Positions 34,951-43,073 are shown, counted from the stretch's first letter. The stretch is DNA of 64,000 nt from an uncultured Draconibacterium sp. (GCF_963676815.1 NZ_OY781365.1:744001-808000), one strand, 5' to 3'. The notes: generated by a model not told the origin, from the letters alone. Made by a program: numbers and translations.

Positions 34951-35616
34951 ATGAAACCATTACCAGAAGAAATTATTAAAAAAAATATTATTGACCGATT
35001 AATCAATAACGATGCGGTTAATATTAACAACATTCATGTGAGTATTGAAAACGGCGTGGTTCAGCTTCAGGGGCATGTACCAACATACAGTGCCAAACTC
35101 GAAGCACTTCGCGATGCCACCGAAGCAGCCGGAGATTTTAATGTGATTAATGAGTTACAGGTAAATTTTCAGCCCAGCCAACCAACCGTTTCAGATAGTG
35201 ATATAAAAAACAACATTCAACAGTATTTTAAATGGCAAAAAAGTATTAACCCTTTGAATGTTGAGATAAAGGTTGAAAAAGGTAAAGTAGTGCTGTCGGG
35301 GCATGTTTCGAAAGAAAGTGAAAGTATAGCCGCCGAAAAGATTGTAAGTTCAACCAAAGGTGTAATCGATTTGGATAACCAGTTGCGGGTAAAATACGAA
35401 AGATCCGGAAACGATTATAACATTGAGAAAGAGCTACAACAAGCTTTTGAAAAAAGTGCACTTATTGACGAAAACAAGATCACAACAGAGGTGGAAAAAG
35501 GTACCGTTTACATTTCGGGCGTTGTTGCCAACGATCCCATCAGAAAAGAAATTGAAGAGCAGGCGATGCACACCAAAGGCGTAAACAAGGTAGTAAATGA
35601 AATTACCGTGGGATAA
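34951..35616 (+). CDS. Protein with three BON domains
   Basis: 221 residues with no export signal. Three BON repeats are evident, at about 5-70 (NINNIHVSIENGVVQLQGHV), 80-145 (PLNVEIKVEKGKVVLSGHV) and 150-220 (DENKITTEVEKGTVYISGVV), each ending in a GVxxVxNxL/I-like strand. BON domains are thought to bind membranes or phospholipids and are common in osmotic-stress proteins such as OsmY; three copies without a signal suggest a cytoplasmic or membrane-surface role here. It is followed 42 bases later by an azurin gene in the same direction and preceded by a -24/-12 promoter. Confidence 0.9.
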   Translation: MKPLPEEIIKKNIIDRLINNDAVNINNIHVSIENGVVQLQGHVPTYSAKLEALRDATEAAGDFNVINELQVNFQPSQPTVSDSDIKNNIQQYFKWQKSINPLNVEIKVEKGKVVLSGHVSKESESIAAEKIVSSTKGVIDLDNQLRVKYERSGNDYNIEKELQQAFEKSALIDENKITTEVEKGTVYISGVVANDPIRKEIEEQAMHTKGVNKVVNEITVG

Positions 35617-35658
35617 TAATCCTTTGCAACATACCATAATTTTAAAAGTATTTACACA

Positions 35659-36108
35659 ATGAAACAGCTAAAAAAATCCGCCTTGGTTTTGCTGCTGTTG
35701 TTTTTTGCAGCAAACACCTGGGCACAACGAGAGATTAAAATTGAAGGACATGATAACCTGCGTTTTACGGTTGAAACCATAAAGGCTTCGCCGGGAGAGC
35801 AGCTAAAAATTACCCTGAAAACGGTGAGTAACATTGATGATAAAAGCATGATGGCTCATAACTGGGTGCTGTTAAAAAAAGGCACCGACGGGATGAATTT
35901 TATTACCAAAGGACTTCAGCATGAGGATAATGATTTTATCGATCCGGCTCTTAAGGGACAAGTAATTGCCCACACAAAAATGCTGAGCGATGGAGAAACA
36001 GATTCTATTGTTTTTAAGGTGCCTGAAGAAAAAGGTACATACGAATATGTTTGTACATTCAGGGCACACTACCAGGCAGGAATGAAAGGGCACTTAATTG
36101 TAGAATAA
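35659..36108 (+). CDS. Azurin-like blue copper protein
   Basis: 149 residues with a signal peptide cleaved near NTWAQ. The type 1 copper ligands are visible: His67 (MAHNWVL), Cys132 (YVCTF), His137 (RAHYQ) and Met142 (GMKG). It should be a periplasmic one-electron carrier. It is co-directional with the BON gene (42-base gap) and followed by a strong terminator, so the two likely form an operon. The copper ATPase 1.7 kb downstream lies in the same stress cluster. Confidence 0.93.
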   Translation: MKQLKKSALVLLLLFFAANTWAQREIKIEGHDNLRFTVETIKASPGEQLKITLKTVSNIDDKSMMAHNWVLLKKGTDGMNFITKGLQHEDNDFIDPALKGQVIAHTKMLSDGETDSIVFKVPEEKGTYEYVCTFRAHYQAGMKGHLIVE

Positions 36109-36111
36109 AAC

Positions 36112-36149
36112 AAAAAAGCCGCGACAGTTTTAATTGTCGCGGCTTTTTT
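36112..36149. terminator. Strong bidirectional terminator after the azurin gene
   Basis: A 9-base GC-rich stem (GCCGCGACA with TGTCGCGGC) closes an 8-base loop, flanked by A6 and T6, so it works as an intrinsic terminator on both strands. It separates the azurin gene from the convergent small lipoprotein gene. Confidence 0.93.
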
Positions 36150-36163
36150 GTTATTGTGTTTTG

Positions 36164-36625
36164 TTACTTGTTATCTTCGAAAAAAGCTTCCACACTTTCT
36201 TTAAAATTTTTTGTGTCGTACTGAAGCTCTTCTTTAAATTCCTCCCAGTTTTCGGCACCTTGTTCCTGAACTGTATTTACTTTCGCTGTTAACGAGTCGC
36301 TTTTAATCTTTAACTTTTCAACTAAATCTTGCGTTTCGGTACTCACCTGCTTCGTTCCCCGTCTTAACTCATCTTCATACACATAAAGTTTTTCGTTAAA
36401 TTCGGTTACAGCAGAATCAACTTCCATTTTTAACTCCTCTTTATCCTTTTCCAAAATAGCATTAACGTCTTGTTTTACCTGCTGCAGATCTTCGGCTAAT
36501 TCTTCTTTGTTGTCGTTTTGTTTATTCGAAGAACTACACGAAACGATAGTAGCAGAAAGGAATAGAATAAAAATCCATTTAATCTGTTTTGTGAATGCCT
36601 TCATTGTGATGTTTTTCATTTTCAT
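36164..36625 (-). CDS. Small coiled-coil lipoprotein
   Basis: 153 residues from the ATG at 36625; an internal ATG at 36604 (MKAFTKQIKW) gives a more usual signal peptide. Lipobox ATIVSCSSS. The mature part is a charged, almost continuous helix (EELAEDLQQVKQDVNAILEK, DELRRGTKQVSTETQDLVEK) rich in Glu and Lys, typical of periplasmic coiled-coil proteins. No known family is recognised. It is divergent from the LapA-like gene and preceded by the GTGGCA motif shared with the pterin dehydratase gene. Confidence 0.8.
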   Translation of the reverse strand: MKMKNITMKAFTKQIKWIFILFLSATIVSCSSSNKQNDNKEELAEDLQQVKQDVNAILEKDKEELKMEVDSAVTEFNEKLYVYEDELRRGTKQVSTETQDLVEKLKIKSDSLTAKVNTVQEQGAENWEEFKEELQYDTKNFKESVEAFFEDNK

Positions 36626-36657
36626 GTTACTTGTTTTTAATTCAACTTTTCATCATT

Positions 36658-36675
36658 ATGAAAATACTATGCCAC
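36658..36675 (-). promoter_or_regulatory. GTGGCATAGTATTTTCAT promoter motif of the lipoprotein gene
   Basis: On the minus strand this reads GTGGCATAGTATTTTCAT, identical at 16 of 18 positions to the motif before the pterin dehydratase gene (43006-43023). TGGCAT resembles a sigma-54 -24 element and TTTCA a -12 element with one change. The two enhancer-like boxes at 36725 and 36745 lie 56 and 76 bases away. Confidence 0.5.
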
Positions 36676-36724
36676 GCGCCACCGTTTGGTTTTTAACCCG
36701 ACAAACAAGCTTTTTAGTGAATTT

Positions 36725-36753
36725 TTTCTACATTATTCTCTAAAATTCTACAT
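36725..36753 (+). promoter_or_regulatory. Enhancer-like boxes between lipoprotein and LapA genes
   Basis: TTTCTACAT (36725-36733) and ATTCTACAT (36745-36753), exactly 20 bases apart. They lie 124 and 104 bases before the LapA -24 element and 56 and 76 bases from the lipoprotein one, so the divergent genes could share them. The rest of the 346-base gap 36626-36971 holds only the two promoter motifs and no gene. Confidence 0.5.
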
Positions 36754-36851
36754 CCGTTAAATCAGAGAACAAACTCACCAGCCTGCCAGGTACCGATTAA
36801 AAGCCTGTATTTGCGTCACTTTTTGCTGAATGAGTTTTGCGGTGGTTGCCG

Positions 36852-36867
36852 GGGCACGCAAGTTGTC
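36852..36867 (+). promoter_or_regulatory. -24/-12-like promoter of the LapA-like gene
   Basis: GGGCACG-CAAG-TTGTC at 36852-36867: the -24 half matches sigma-54 consensus with one change, while the -12 half keeps TTG but has TC for CA. Predicted start near 36878 leaves a leader of about 94 bases. Confidence 0.42.
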
Positions 36868-36971
36868 TTACGAATAGTATAATATGGCTGAACAATGAAA
36901 CAAAATAATGTTCTCAGCCGGCCGACTCCCTTATCAATACCGACTTGAATTATTAATAAAAACAAATAGCC

Positions 36972-37301
36972 ATGCAAAAAACATTTATCGGAATATTACT
37001 CGTTATACTGGGCGTTGTTCTGTTCGCACTGAACAACTCAGCTGTGGTTTCGATTAATTTCTGGAAATGGGGCATCGAATCCAATTTGTCGCTGGTAATA
37101 ATTATTGCCGTTACGTTTGGAGCCATGACCAGTTTTATTTTATCACTGCCCTACCGTGCAAAAAAGAATCACGAAATTAAAAACAGAGACAAATCGATTA
37201 AACGGCTCGAAAACCAAGTTCGTCAGCTGGAAAAAGAAATCAAAAATAAAGTTGATGAAAAAAGAAAAGAACAAAACGAGCCAAATGAAATGGCGGATTA
37301 A
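36972..37301 (+). CDS. LapA (DUF1049)-like membrane protein
   Basis: 109 residues. Two hydrophobic helices (LLVILGVVLFALNNS, ~5-22; LSLVIIIAVTFGAMTSFIL, ~38-57) are separated by VSINFWKWGIES, the usual DUF1049 layout, followed by a charged coiled coil (SIKRLENQVRQLEKEIKNKV). In E. coli the relative LapA works with LapB in controlling lipopolysaccharide synthesis; whether that holds here is unknown, as no lapB lies nearby. It is monocistronic by position, between stress-type genes. Confidence 0.85.
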   Translation: MQKTFIGILLVILGVVLFALNNSAVVSINFWKWGIESNLSLVIIIAVTFGAMTSFILSLPYRAKKNHEIKNRDKSIKRLENQVRQLEKEIKNKVDEKRKEQNEPNEMAD

Positions 37302-37373
37302 ATTCGTTCGTGATCAATCTTTTTTGATGAAATGAGACTCAACATTAAGCAGGCCTGAAAGATAATGCATATC

Positions 37374-37410
37374 GTGTCATTTTTCCGCACATTGTGACAT
37401 CTTTCCACAC
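37374..37410 (+). promoter_or_regulatory. Tandem 17-base enhancer-like repeat upstream of the CsbD gene
   Basis: GTGTCATTTTTCCGCAC (37374-37390) and GTGACATCTTTCCACAC (37394-37410) match at 14 of 17 positions and start exactly 20 bases apart, i.e. on the same face of the helix. Their TTTCCRCAC cores are centred 134 and 114 bases before the GG of the -24 element at 37520. This is the clearest copy of the repeat. Confidence 0.62.
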
Positions 37411-37518
37411 TCTCCGGAAAACGATTTCTGTTTCGAATATACACATGAAGTCACACAACTGGCGGCATACCGAATACCCAACACCAGATTTGAAATATTA
37501 GCTATTAATGATGTACCG

Positions 37519-37533
37519 TGGCACGTTTCTGGA
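37519..37533 (+). promoter_or_regulatory. TGGCACG -24-like element of the CsbD gene
   Basis: TGGCACG at 37519-37525 is a perfect -24 element; the expected -12 (TTGCA) reads TGGAC, a poor match. Predicted start near 37545, about 24 bases before the ATG. The preceding intergenic stretch from 37302 holds the tandem repeat and no gene. Confidence 0.42.
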
Positions 37534-37568
37534 CAACATAGAGCTATAACAAATTAATACATTCAGTT

Positions 37569-37784
37569 ATGAGAGCAAATAATTCAATAAAAAACAATTG
37601 GTCGTTTATTAAACTCGGATTAAAAGATAAATACCCTCAGTTGTCAGCTGATGATCTCACGTATGTTGACGGTTACGAGAATGAATTTTTGCATAACCTG
37701 GAACTAAAACTGGGAATGAACAGAGTACAACTAACTACAATACTTTACAGCCTTATTCCCAATGAAAGCACCGAGAACGCATAA
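37569..37784 (+). CDS. CsbD-like stress protein
   Basis: 71 residues, acidic and soluble. The pattern W-x2-IKLGLKDKYPQLSADDLTYVDG is that of the CsbD family of small general-stress proteins (UPF0337/YjbJ type), whose biochemical function is not known. The following copper ATPase starts 54 bases later without an obvious terminator or promoter, so they may be co-transcribed. Confidence 0.82.
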   Translation: MRANNSIKNNWSFIKLGLKDKYPQLSADDLTYVDGYENEFLHNLELKLGMNRVQLTTILYSLIPNESTENA

Positions 37785-37838
37785 ATGATTCGACGAAATA
37801 TTGCCCCCAAATAACTGTTCAGCAGAAAACAGATACAA

Positions 37839-38078
37839 ATGAATTCACACCACGAAAAACATAAGCACTCGAATCACGAAGATCATGAAAATGGGCATCA
37901 CGACCATCATGAGAATAAGCATAACGATCATCACGGAAACGGGAATCACGATCATACAGAACACCATAAACACATGATCGCTGATTTTCGCAAACGATTC
38001 TGGATTTCGCTGGTACTAACAATTCCAATACTTGTTTTATCACCACTTATTCAGCAAATAATTGGTTACGAAATTTAG
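37839..38078 (+). CDS. Copper-type P-ATPase, N-terminal piece before an in-frame stop
   Basis: 79 residues to the TAG at 38076-38078. The first 45 are extremely rich in His, Asp and Glu (HEKHKHSNHEDHENGHH type repeats), a metal-binding N-terminus typical of CopB-class ATPases; then HMIADFRKRFWISL leads into TM1. The same reading frame continues without shift into the 594-codon main part at 38118 (FSFDNYILFGLSAL follows the TAG), so this is one gene of 687 codons broken by a single amber codon in the TM1-TM2 loop. Confidence 0.85.
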   Translation: MNSHHEKHKHSNHEDHENGHHDHHENKHNDHHGNGNHDHTEHHKHMIADFRKRFWISLVLTIPILVLSPLIQQIIGYEI

Positions 38079-38117
38079 TTCAGTTTCGATAACTACATTC
38101 TGTTTGGCTTATCAGCA

Positions 38118-39902
38118 TTGATATTTTTTTACGGTGGATGGCCATTTCTTACCGGGTTAGCCGACGAGTTGAAGAAAAAGCAACCGGGAATGATGACATT
38201 AATTGCTGTGGCCATTACAGTAGCTTTTGGTTACAGCACGGCCACAACCTTTGGTCTTAAGGGAGACTCCTTTTTCTGGGAACTGGCCACATTAATAGAT
38301 ATTATGCTCGTGGGCCACTGGATAGAAATGAACTCGGTGGTAAATGCATCGGGAGCGCTGCAAAGTTTAATTGAATTAATGCCAAGCGAAGCGCATTTAA
38401 TAGAAGGTGATGATACCCGCGATGTAAAAATCGATGAATTAAAATCTGGTGATACTGTTCTGGTTCGCCCGGGAGAGAAGATTCCTGTGGATGGGAAAAT
38501 TATTGACGGGAAAAGTAATATAAACGAATCGATGGTAACCGGAGAATCACAACCGGTGAGCAAATCGAAAGAGGATGACGTAATTGGCGGAACAGTAAAT
38601 GGGACCAATTCACTAAAAATTACCGTTGAACAAGTGGGTGATGAAGCTTACCTGAATAAAGTGATTAAGATGGTTCGCGAAGCACAAAGCAAAAAATCGA
38701 AAACGCAACATCTGGCCGATAAAATTGCGTTTTGGTTGACCATAATTGCTTTAACAGTTGGTTTCGGAACACTCACAACATGGCTTGTGCTGGGCAAATC
38801 GTTTGTTTTTGCACTGGAGCGCATGGCAAGTGTTATGGTAATTACCTGTCCGCACGCGCTTGGTCTTGCGGTTCCGCTAGTGGTCGCAATTTCTACTTCG
38901 GTATCAGCAAAACAGGGGCTGCTAATTCGTAACCGCACTGCATTTGAAAATGCACGAAAAGTTTCGGTTGTTGTGTTTGATAAAACCGGAACATTAACCA
39001 AAGGAAATTTTGGCGTAACACGTTTTAAAAGCCTGGATGATTCTAAGGACGATCAACAAATTCTGGCTATGGCCGCAGCATTGGAAGCCGAATCAGAGCA
39101 CCCACTGGCCGAAGGAATTCTGCGAAAAGTAAAAGAAGATGACATAGATATTCCAAAAGTTTCGGATGTAGAAACAATAACAGGAAAAGGAATTGAAGGA
39201 AATATTGACGATACTAAAGTTAAGGTTGTTAGTCCGGGATATCTGGAAGAAAACAACATCGACATTCCGGAAGACATAGACACCGAAAGCCTGGAAACCG
39301 TAGTTTTTGTTTTGGCAAACGACAAACTGGCCGGTTTTATCGCACTCGCCGATGAGATTCGGGAAGAATCGTTTGAAGCCGTAAAAATGCTGAAGAAAGA
39401 AGATATTAAAATCTACATGATGACCGGCGACAACGAGCACGTAGCAAAATCAGTTAGCAATAAACTACAACTCGACGGCTATTATGCCGAGCTGTTGCCC
39501 GATCAGAAACTGGATAAATTGAAGATATTCCAGGATAAAGGAGAGTTTGTTGCCATGACCGGCGACGGAATAAACGACGCTCCAGCACTGGCATCTGTCA
39601 ATGTTGGAATTGCAGTGGGATCGGGAACTGATGTTGCCGCCGAAACTGCCGATATTGTTTTGGTGAACAGTAACCCAAAAGACATTTCGGCACTGCTGAA
39701 ATTTGGGGAGAAAACTCACCGGAAAATGATACAAAATTTTATTTGGGCCACCGCTTACAATGTAGTTGCTATTCCGCTGGCTGCCGGTGTACTGATCGGC
39801 AAAGGAATAATGATCAGCCCAGCGCTGGGAGCAGTACTCATGAGTTTAAGTACTGTTATTGTGGCCATTAACGCACAACTATTAAAAAAAGGAATCAGGT
39901 AA
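38118..39902 (+). CDS. copB: CPH-type (CopB-like, P1B-3) heavy-metal ATPase, main part
   Basis: 594 codons counted from a TTG at 38118, in frame with the N-terminal piece. It carries the A-domain MVTGES, the metal-site CPH motif (TCPHALGLAVPL, Cys codon at 38847), the phosphorylation motif DKTGTLTKG, the P-domain TGDGINDAP and two final membrane helices (~540-590). CPH together with a His-rich N-terminus marks copper or silver exporters of the CopB class. If translation restarted inside, TM1 and perhaps TM2 would be lost. Either the amber codon is read through, it is a sequence error, or the pump is inactive. The STAS-like gene follows after 17 bases. Confidence 0.88.
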   Translation: MIFFYGGWPFLTGLADELKKKQPGMMTLIAVAITVAFGYSTATTFGLKGDSFFWELATLIDIMLVGHWIEMNSVVNASGALQSLIELMPSEAHLIEGDDTRDVKIDELKSGDTVLVRPGEKIPVDGKIIDGKSNINESMVTGESQPVSKSKEDDVIGGTVNGTNSLKITVEQVGDEAYLNKVIKMVREAQSKKSKTQHLADKIAFWLTIIALTVGFGTLTTWLVLGKSFVFALERMASVMVITCPHALGLAVPLVVAISTSVSAKQGLLIRNRTAFENARKVSVVVFDKTGTLTKGNFGVTRFKSLDDSKDDQQILAMAAALEAESEHPLAEGILRKVKEDDIDIPKVSDVETITGKGIEGNIDDTKVKVVSPGYLEENNIDIPEDIDTESLETVVFVLANDKLAGFIALADEIREESFEAVKMLKKEDIKIYMMTGDNEHVAKSVSNKLQLDGYYAELLPDQKLDKLKIFQDKGEFVAMTGDGINDAPALASVNVGIAVGSGTDVAAETADIVLVNSNPKDISALLKFGEKTHRKMIQNFIWATAYNVVAIPLAAGVLIGKGIMISPALGAVLMSLSTVIVAINAQLLKKGIR

Positions 39903-39919
39903 CACTTAAAATTTAAGCT

Positions 39920-40276
39920 ATGTTTAAAATAATTGATATTACGGAACGAGAACTAATTGCCCTTGAAGTTGAAGGAAAATTAACTGAAGAAGATTATAAC
40001 AAAATTACTCCGCTGATTGATAAAGCGGTTACAGATTTTGGGAAAGTAAAACTCTACATCCAGCTAAATTATGTGGATGGAATTGCGCCGAAAGCATTTT
40101 GGGAGGACGTAAAAACCTACCTGAGACATTTTAACCACATGAAAAAAATTGCTGTTGTTGGAAAATCGCGCTGGGAGAAATTGTGGTCGGAACTGGCTGC
40201 ACCATTTATTTCAGGCGAAGTAAAATATTTTGAATTTACGGCCATTGACGAAGCCCGGGAGTGGGTTAAGGATTAA
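39920..40276 (+). CDS. SpoIIAA-like STAS domain protein
   Basis: 118 residues, soluble. The pattern (VEGKLTEEDYNKITPLIDKA, then VKLYIQLNYVDGIAPKAFW and IAVVGKSRWEKLW) is the SpoIIAA-like family (DUF3478) with a STAS fold, found in many bacteria as small stress or membrane-associated proteins; a specific role is not established. It lies 17 bases after the copper ATPase and ends the plus-strand run, followed by a terminator. Confidence 0.85.
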   Translation: MFKIIDITERELIALEVEGKLTEEDYNKITPLIDKAVTDFGKVKLYIQLNYVDGIAPKAFWEDVKTYLRHFNHMKKIAVVGKSRWEKLWSELAAPFISGEVKYFEFTAIDEAREWVKD

Positions 40277-40302
40277 TAATACATCAATATCAATTGTTGT
40301 TT

Positions 40303-40337
40303 AACCGGTTGCGGCTTAATTGCCCAACCGGTTTTTT
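40303..40337 (+). terminator. Terminator after the STAS gene
   Basis: AACCGGTTG (40303-40311) pairs with CAACCGGTT (40325-40333), loop of 13 bases, followed by a T6 run (40332-40337). Intrinsic terminator for the CsbD-ATPase-STAS run. Confidence 0.85.
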
Positions 40338-40341
40338 AGGC

Positions 40342-40368
40342 AAAAAAAAATGCCGAAAAATCGGCATT
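40342..40368 (-). terminator. Terminator of the flavin reductase gene (minus strand)
   Basis: AATGCCGA (40349-40356) pairs with TCGGCATT (40361-40368) around AAAA; on the minus strand a run of Ts follows (A9 at 40342-40350 on the plus strand). It lies 7 bases past the stop codon at 40375. Confidence 0.9.
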
Positions 40369-40374
40369 CAAATT

Positions 40375-41040
40375 TTATAAACTGATATTCACCAGGTCAT
40401 CTCCGGCCCCCAGTTCTTTTAAGTAACCCTTTATATCGGCTGCAAAATTTTCGGGGCCACACAGGTAAAATGGCTGGTCGAAATCTCCAACTATATTTTT
40501 AAGAAAAGCTTTATCAATTCTTCCGTAGTAATGAGGCTTCTTATTTTGCTGCGTCAGCAGTTTTATAAAATTATTCCCCAGGATTCTCTTAAACTCCTCG
40601 TCCAGAAAAATATCATCTTCGGTTTTGTTCGAAAATATCAACCGGCTTCCGTCAACAGTGCCATCCTCTTCCATTTGCCGCAGAAGTGCGATAAATGGAG
40701 TAACGCCGGTTCCGCCAGCGATAAAAACTCCCGGACCTTTATTTTTAAACGAGTCCCATGGATCTGAAATAAGCAAATAATCTCCCTTTTCCAGCTTCGA
40801 GAGTGCCAGTGTTATTCCTTCGTGTTTTGGATAACACTTTATTGTTAGTTCCAAATCCTCATCTTTATTCAAACTTGTAAGTGTAAACGGCGCCGCCTCA
40901 TCCTTAAACTCCGGATCGTCAAGCGTTAATTCAATTGCCTGCCCGGCACTGAAAGTAAATCCCTCCGGTTTTTCAAGGGTAAATTGCATTACATTATGTG
41001 TTAACCACTTTTTTTGTTTTATCTCTATTTTGTGTTCCAT
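40375..41040 (-). CDS. Ferredoxin-NADP reductase-like flavoprotein
   Basis: 221 residues: an FAD-binding beta barrel (~1-100; FSAGQAIELTLDD, EAAPFTLTS in place of the usual RxYS) and an NAD(P)-binding domain (GVFIAGGTGVTPFIALLRQM, PFYLCGPENFAADIKGYL). There is no 2Fe-2S domain, so it must pass electrons to a separate partner or reduce a flavin or small acceptor. Co-directional with fumarase (17-base gap). The partner is unknown. Confidence 0.87.
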   Translation of the reverse strand: MEHKIEIKQKKWLTHNVMQFTLEKPEGFTFSAGQAIELTLDDPEFKDEAAPFTLTSLNKDEDLELTIKCYPKHEGITLALSKLEKGDYLLISDPWDSFKNKGPGVFIAGGTGVTPFIALLRQMEEDGTVDGSRLIFSNKTEDDIFLDEEFKRILGNNFIKLLTQQNKKPHYYGRIDKAFLKNIVGDFDQPFYLCGPENFAADIKGYLKELGAGDDLVNISL

Positions 41041-41057
41041 TATTTGTGTTTAATTAA

Positions 41058-42473
41058 TTATTTATTCTTTTTCCCATCTAAATTCGGGCGTGTCATATCT
41101 CCGGGTTTTACCCATTCATCAAACTGTTTTTCGCTTACCAGATTTAACTCGGCTGCAGCTACTTTTAAACTGCATTTATTGGCATGTGCATATTTGGCAA
41201 TTTGTGCAGCTTTGTCGTAGCCAATGTGTGGTGTAAGCGCTGTAACCAGCATCAGAGAATTATGTACATGCTCATCTATTTTTTCGGTATCAGGAGTTAT
41301 TCCAACCAAACAATTTTTATTGAACGATTTGCAGGCATCTGCCAGCAAACTTGCCGATTGCAAGAAATTCGCGATCAGCACCGGCTTAAAAACATTCAGC
41401 TGAAAATGGCCGTAGGAATTGGCCACCGAAATGGTTGTATCATTACCCATAACCTGGGTGCAAACCATCGAGAGTGCTTCAATTTGTGTTGGATTTACTT
41501 TGCCCGGCATAATCGATGACCCCGCTTCATTTGCAGGAATATTCAATTCGCTGATTCCCGCCCGTGGCCCCGAAACCATTACGCGTAAATCGTTTACAAT
41601 TTTCAATAAACTAACGGCTATCTGCTTTATTGCACCATGCGATTGCACAAAAGCATCGTGCCCGGCAATCAATGCAAACTTATTTTGAGCTTTTGTAAAG
41701 GGTAATCCGGTTTCGTTGCTAATTTCATCTACAATTTCATCATCGAAACCTTCAGGTGCATTCATTCCCGTTCCCACTGCAGTTCCGCCTAAAGGCAGCT
41801 CCTGCATATCGGGCAAAGTATTTTTTAATGCATTTATCCCTTTCTCAATTTGGGTTGAATAGGCTGAGAATTCCTGCCCCAGAGTTATCGGTACGGCATC
41901 CATAAAATGGGTTCTGCCAATTTTTACGATGGCCTTAAATTCCTCCGATTTCTTTTGGAAAGTATCATGAAGCTCTTTAAGCGCCGGCAACAAATCCCCT
42001 GTTAGCTTTTTGTAAGCTGCAATGTGCATAGCCGCTGAAAAAGTATCGTTTGACGATTGCGATTTATTCACATCATCAATTGGGTGCAGCTCAATATTTT
42101 CCCATTGAAAATCGTTCTCCACAATTTGTTTCACCCGGTTAGCAATTACCTCGTTACAATTCATATTGGTATGCGTTCCCGAGCCCGTTTGCCAAATTAC
42201 CAGCGGAAAATGTTCCTTTAGTTTTCCGGCCAAAATTTCATCGCAAACGGTTTCTATCAGCTGCTTTTTGTTGGTAGAAAGTATTCCCAACTTGTTGTTA
42301 CTCCGAGCTGCTGCTTTCTTTATAATCGCAAAAGACTCAATAATCTCCTCGGGCATCGAAGCCTCCGGACCAATACTGAAATTCTCCAGAGATCGCTGTG
42401 TATGCGCTCCCCAAAGTTTTTTCTCAGGTACATTTATTTCTCCCAAAGTGTCTTTTTCAACGCGATAATTCAT
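41058..42473 (-). CDS. fumC: Fumarate hydratase class II
   Basis: 471 residues, full length. The fumarase/aspartase signature GSSIMPGKVNPTQ is present (~327-339), as are the substrate-site stretches SGTHTNMNCNEVIANR, HPIDDVNKSQSSNDTF and GRTHFMDAVPITLGQE. It converts fumarate to malate in the TCA cycle without an iron-sulfur cluster and so resists oxidative stress, in keeping with the neighbouring stress genes. The C-terminal extension DEWVKPGDMTRPNL is typical of FumC rather than aspartase. Confidence 0.95.
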   Translation of the reverse strand: MNYRVEKDTLGEINVPEKKLWGAHTQRSLENFSIGPEASMPEEIIESFAIIKKAAARSNNKLGILSTNKKQLIETVCDEILAGKLKEHFPLVIWQTGSGTHTNMNCNEVIANRVKQIVENDFQWENIELHPIDDVNKSQSSNDTFSAAMHIAAYKKLTGDLLPALKELHDTFQKKSEEFKAIVKIGRTHFMDAVPITLGQEFSAYSTQIEKGINALKNTLPDMQELPLGGTAVGTGMNAPEGFDDEIVDEISNETGLPFTKAQNKFALIAGHDAFVQSHGAIKQIAVSLLKIVNDLRVMVSGPRAGISELNIPANEAGSSIMPGKVNPTQIEALSMVCTQVMGNDTTISVANSYGHFQLNVFKPVLIANFLQSASLLADACKSFNKNCLVGITPDTEKIDEHVHNSLMLVTALTPHIGYDKAAQIAKYAHANKCSLKVAAAELNLVSEKQFDEWVKPGDMTRPNLDGKKNK

Positions 42474-42634
42474 ACTATTAAAATTGTTTTTTTAGCGGTA
42501 AAGTATGGAACTCGCACGTATTTTAATTATACTCTTGAGTGTAATAATTTTACATGCTCGTTTCATGACTCCTCCTTTAATTCTATTCTTTTTTACGTTC
42601 TACTCCACCTCTCAGTTTTCACAGAAAATGGAGA

Positions 42635-42961
42635 TTAAATCGCATCGATTTTGGCAGCAAGAATAAAGTCGTTGGGCGACAAGCCACCAATGTTGTGCGT
42701 ACTTAATTCTACATCAACCGAACCATAGTGAACACCCAAATCGGGGTGGTGATCTTCTTCATCTGCCAGAACAGCAATTTTTTGGGCAAATGCAATGGCT
42801 TCGTTAAAATCATTCACAGAAAAACTCTTCTGAATCTTCTTGTTATCCACTACTTTCCAGCCGTCATCTATTTTATCCATAAAATGCTTTATCTCTTCAG
42901 CATTTAACGGAGTTGTTTCTTTTTTGCACGGTGTGCAGTGCTTTTCTTTTAATTCACTCAT
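42635..42961 (-). CDS. phhB: Pterin-4a-carbinolamine dehydratase
   Basis: 108 residues. The catalytic EEDHHPDLGVHYGSVDVELST segment (split at GVHY) holds the two adjacent histidines of the family, and the fold segment THNIGGLSPNDFILAAKID closes it. It recycles tetrahydrobiopterin-type cofactors, or acts in molybdopterin/other pterin metabolism when no aromatic hydroxylase is present. It has its own promoter motif (43006-43023) shared with the small lipoprotein gene. Confidence 0.93.
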   Translation of the reverse strand: MSELKEKHCTPCKKETTPLNAEEIKHFMDKIDDGWKVVDNKKIQKSFSVNDFNEAIAFAQKIAVLADEEDHHPDLGVHYGSVDVELSTHNIGGLSPNDFILAAKIDAI

Positions 42962-43005
42962 AATCTGTCTATTTTTTCACAGGAAAATACCTGTATTATT
43001 CTTCA

Positions 43006-43023
43006 ATGAAAATAATGTGCCAC
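43006..43023 (-). promoter_or_regulatory. phhB: GTGGCACATTATTTTCAT promoter motif of the PCD gene
   Basis: On the minus strand this reads GTGGCACATTATTTTCAT. It matches the lipoprotein motif at 16 of 18 bases, and the enhancer-like boxes lie 57 and 77 bases away, one base off the spacing at the lipoprotein gene. It ends 44 bases before the ATG. Confidence 0.5.
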
Positions 43024-43073
43024 AAAACAGATAGCTGATTACCAGCATAATTGGTATGTACAGGCGGGTACAA

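Noticed and set aside
34740..35033. 97-codon minus-strand open frame across the BON gene start
   Set aside because: Overlaps the BON start and the proposed regulatory boxes; no protein features.
43052..43066. TTGGTATGTACAGGCG as a sigma-54 promoter for the aldo/keto reductase
   Set aside because: GG and GC are 9, not 10, bases apart, and it lies about 165 bases before the ATG on the wrong side of the boxes.
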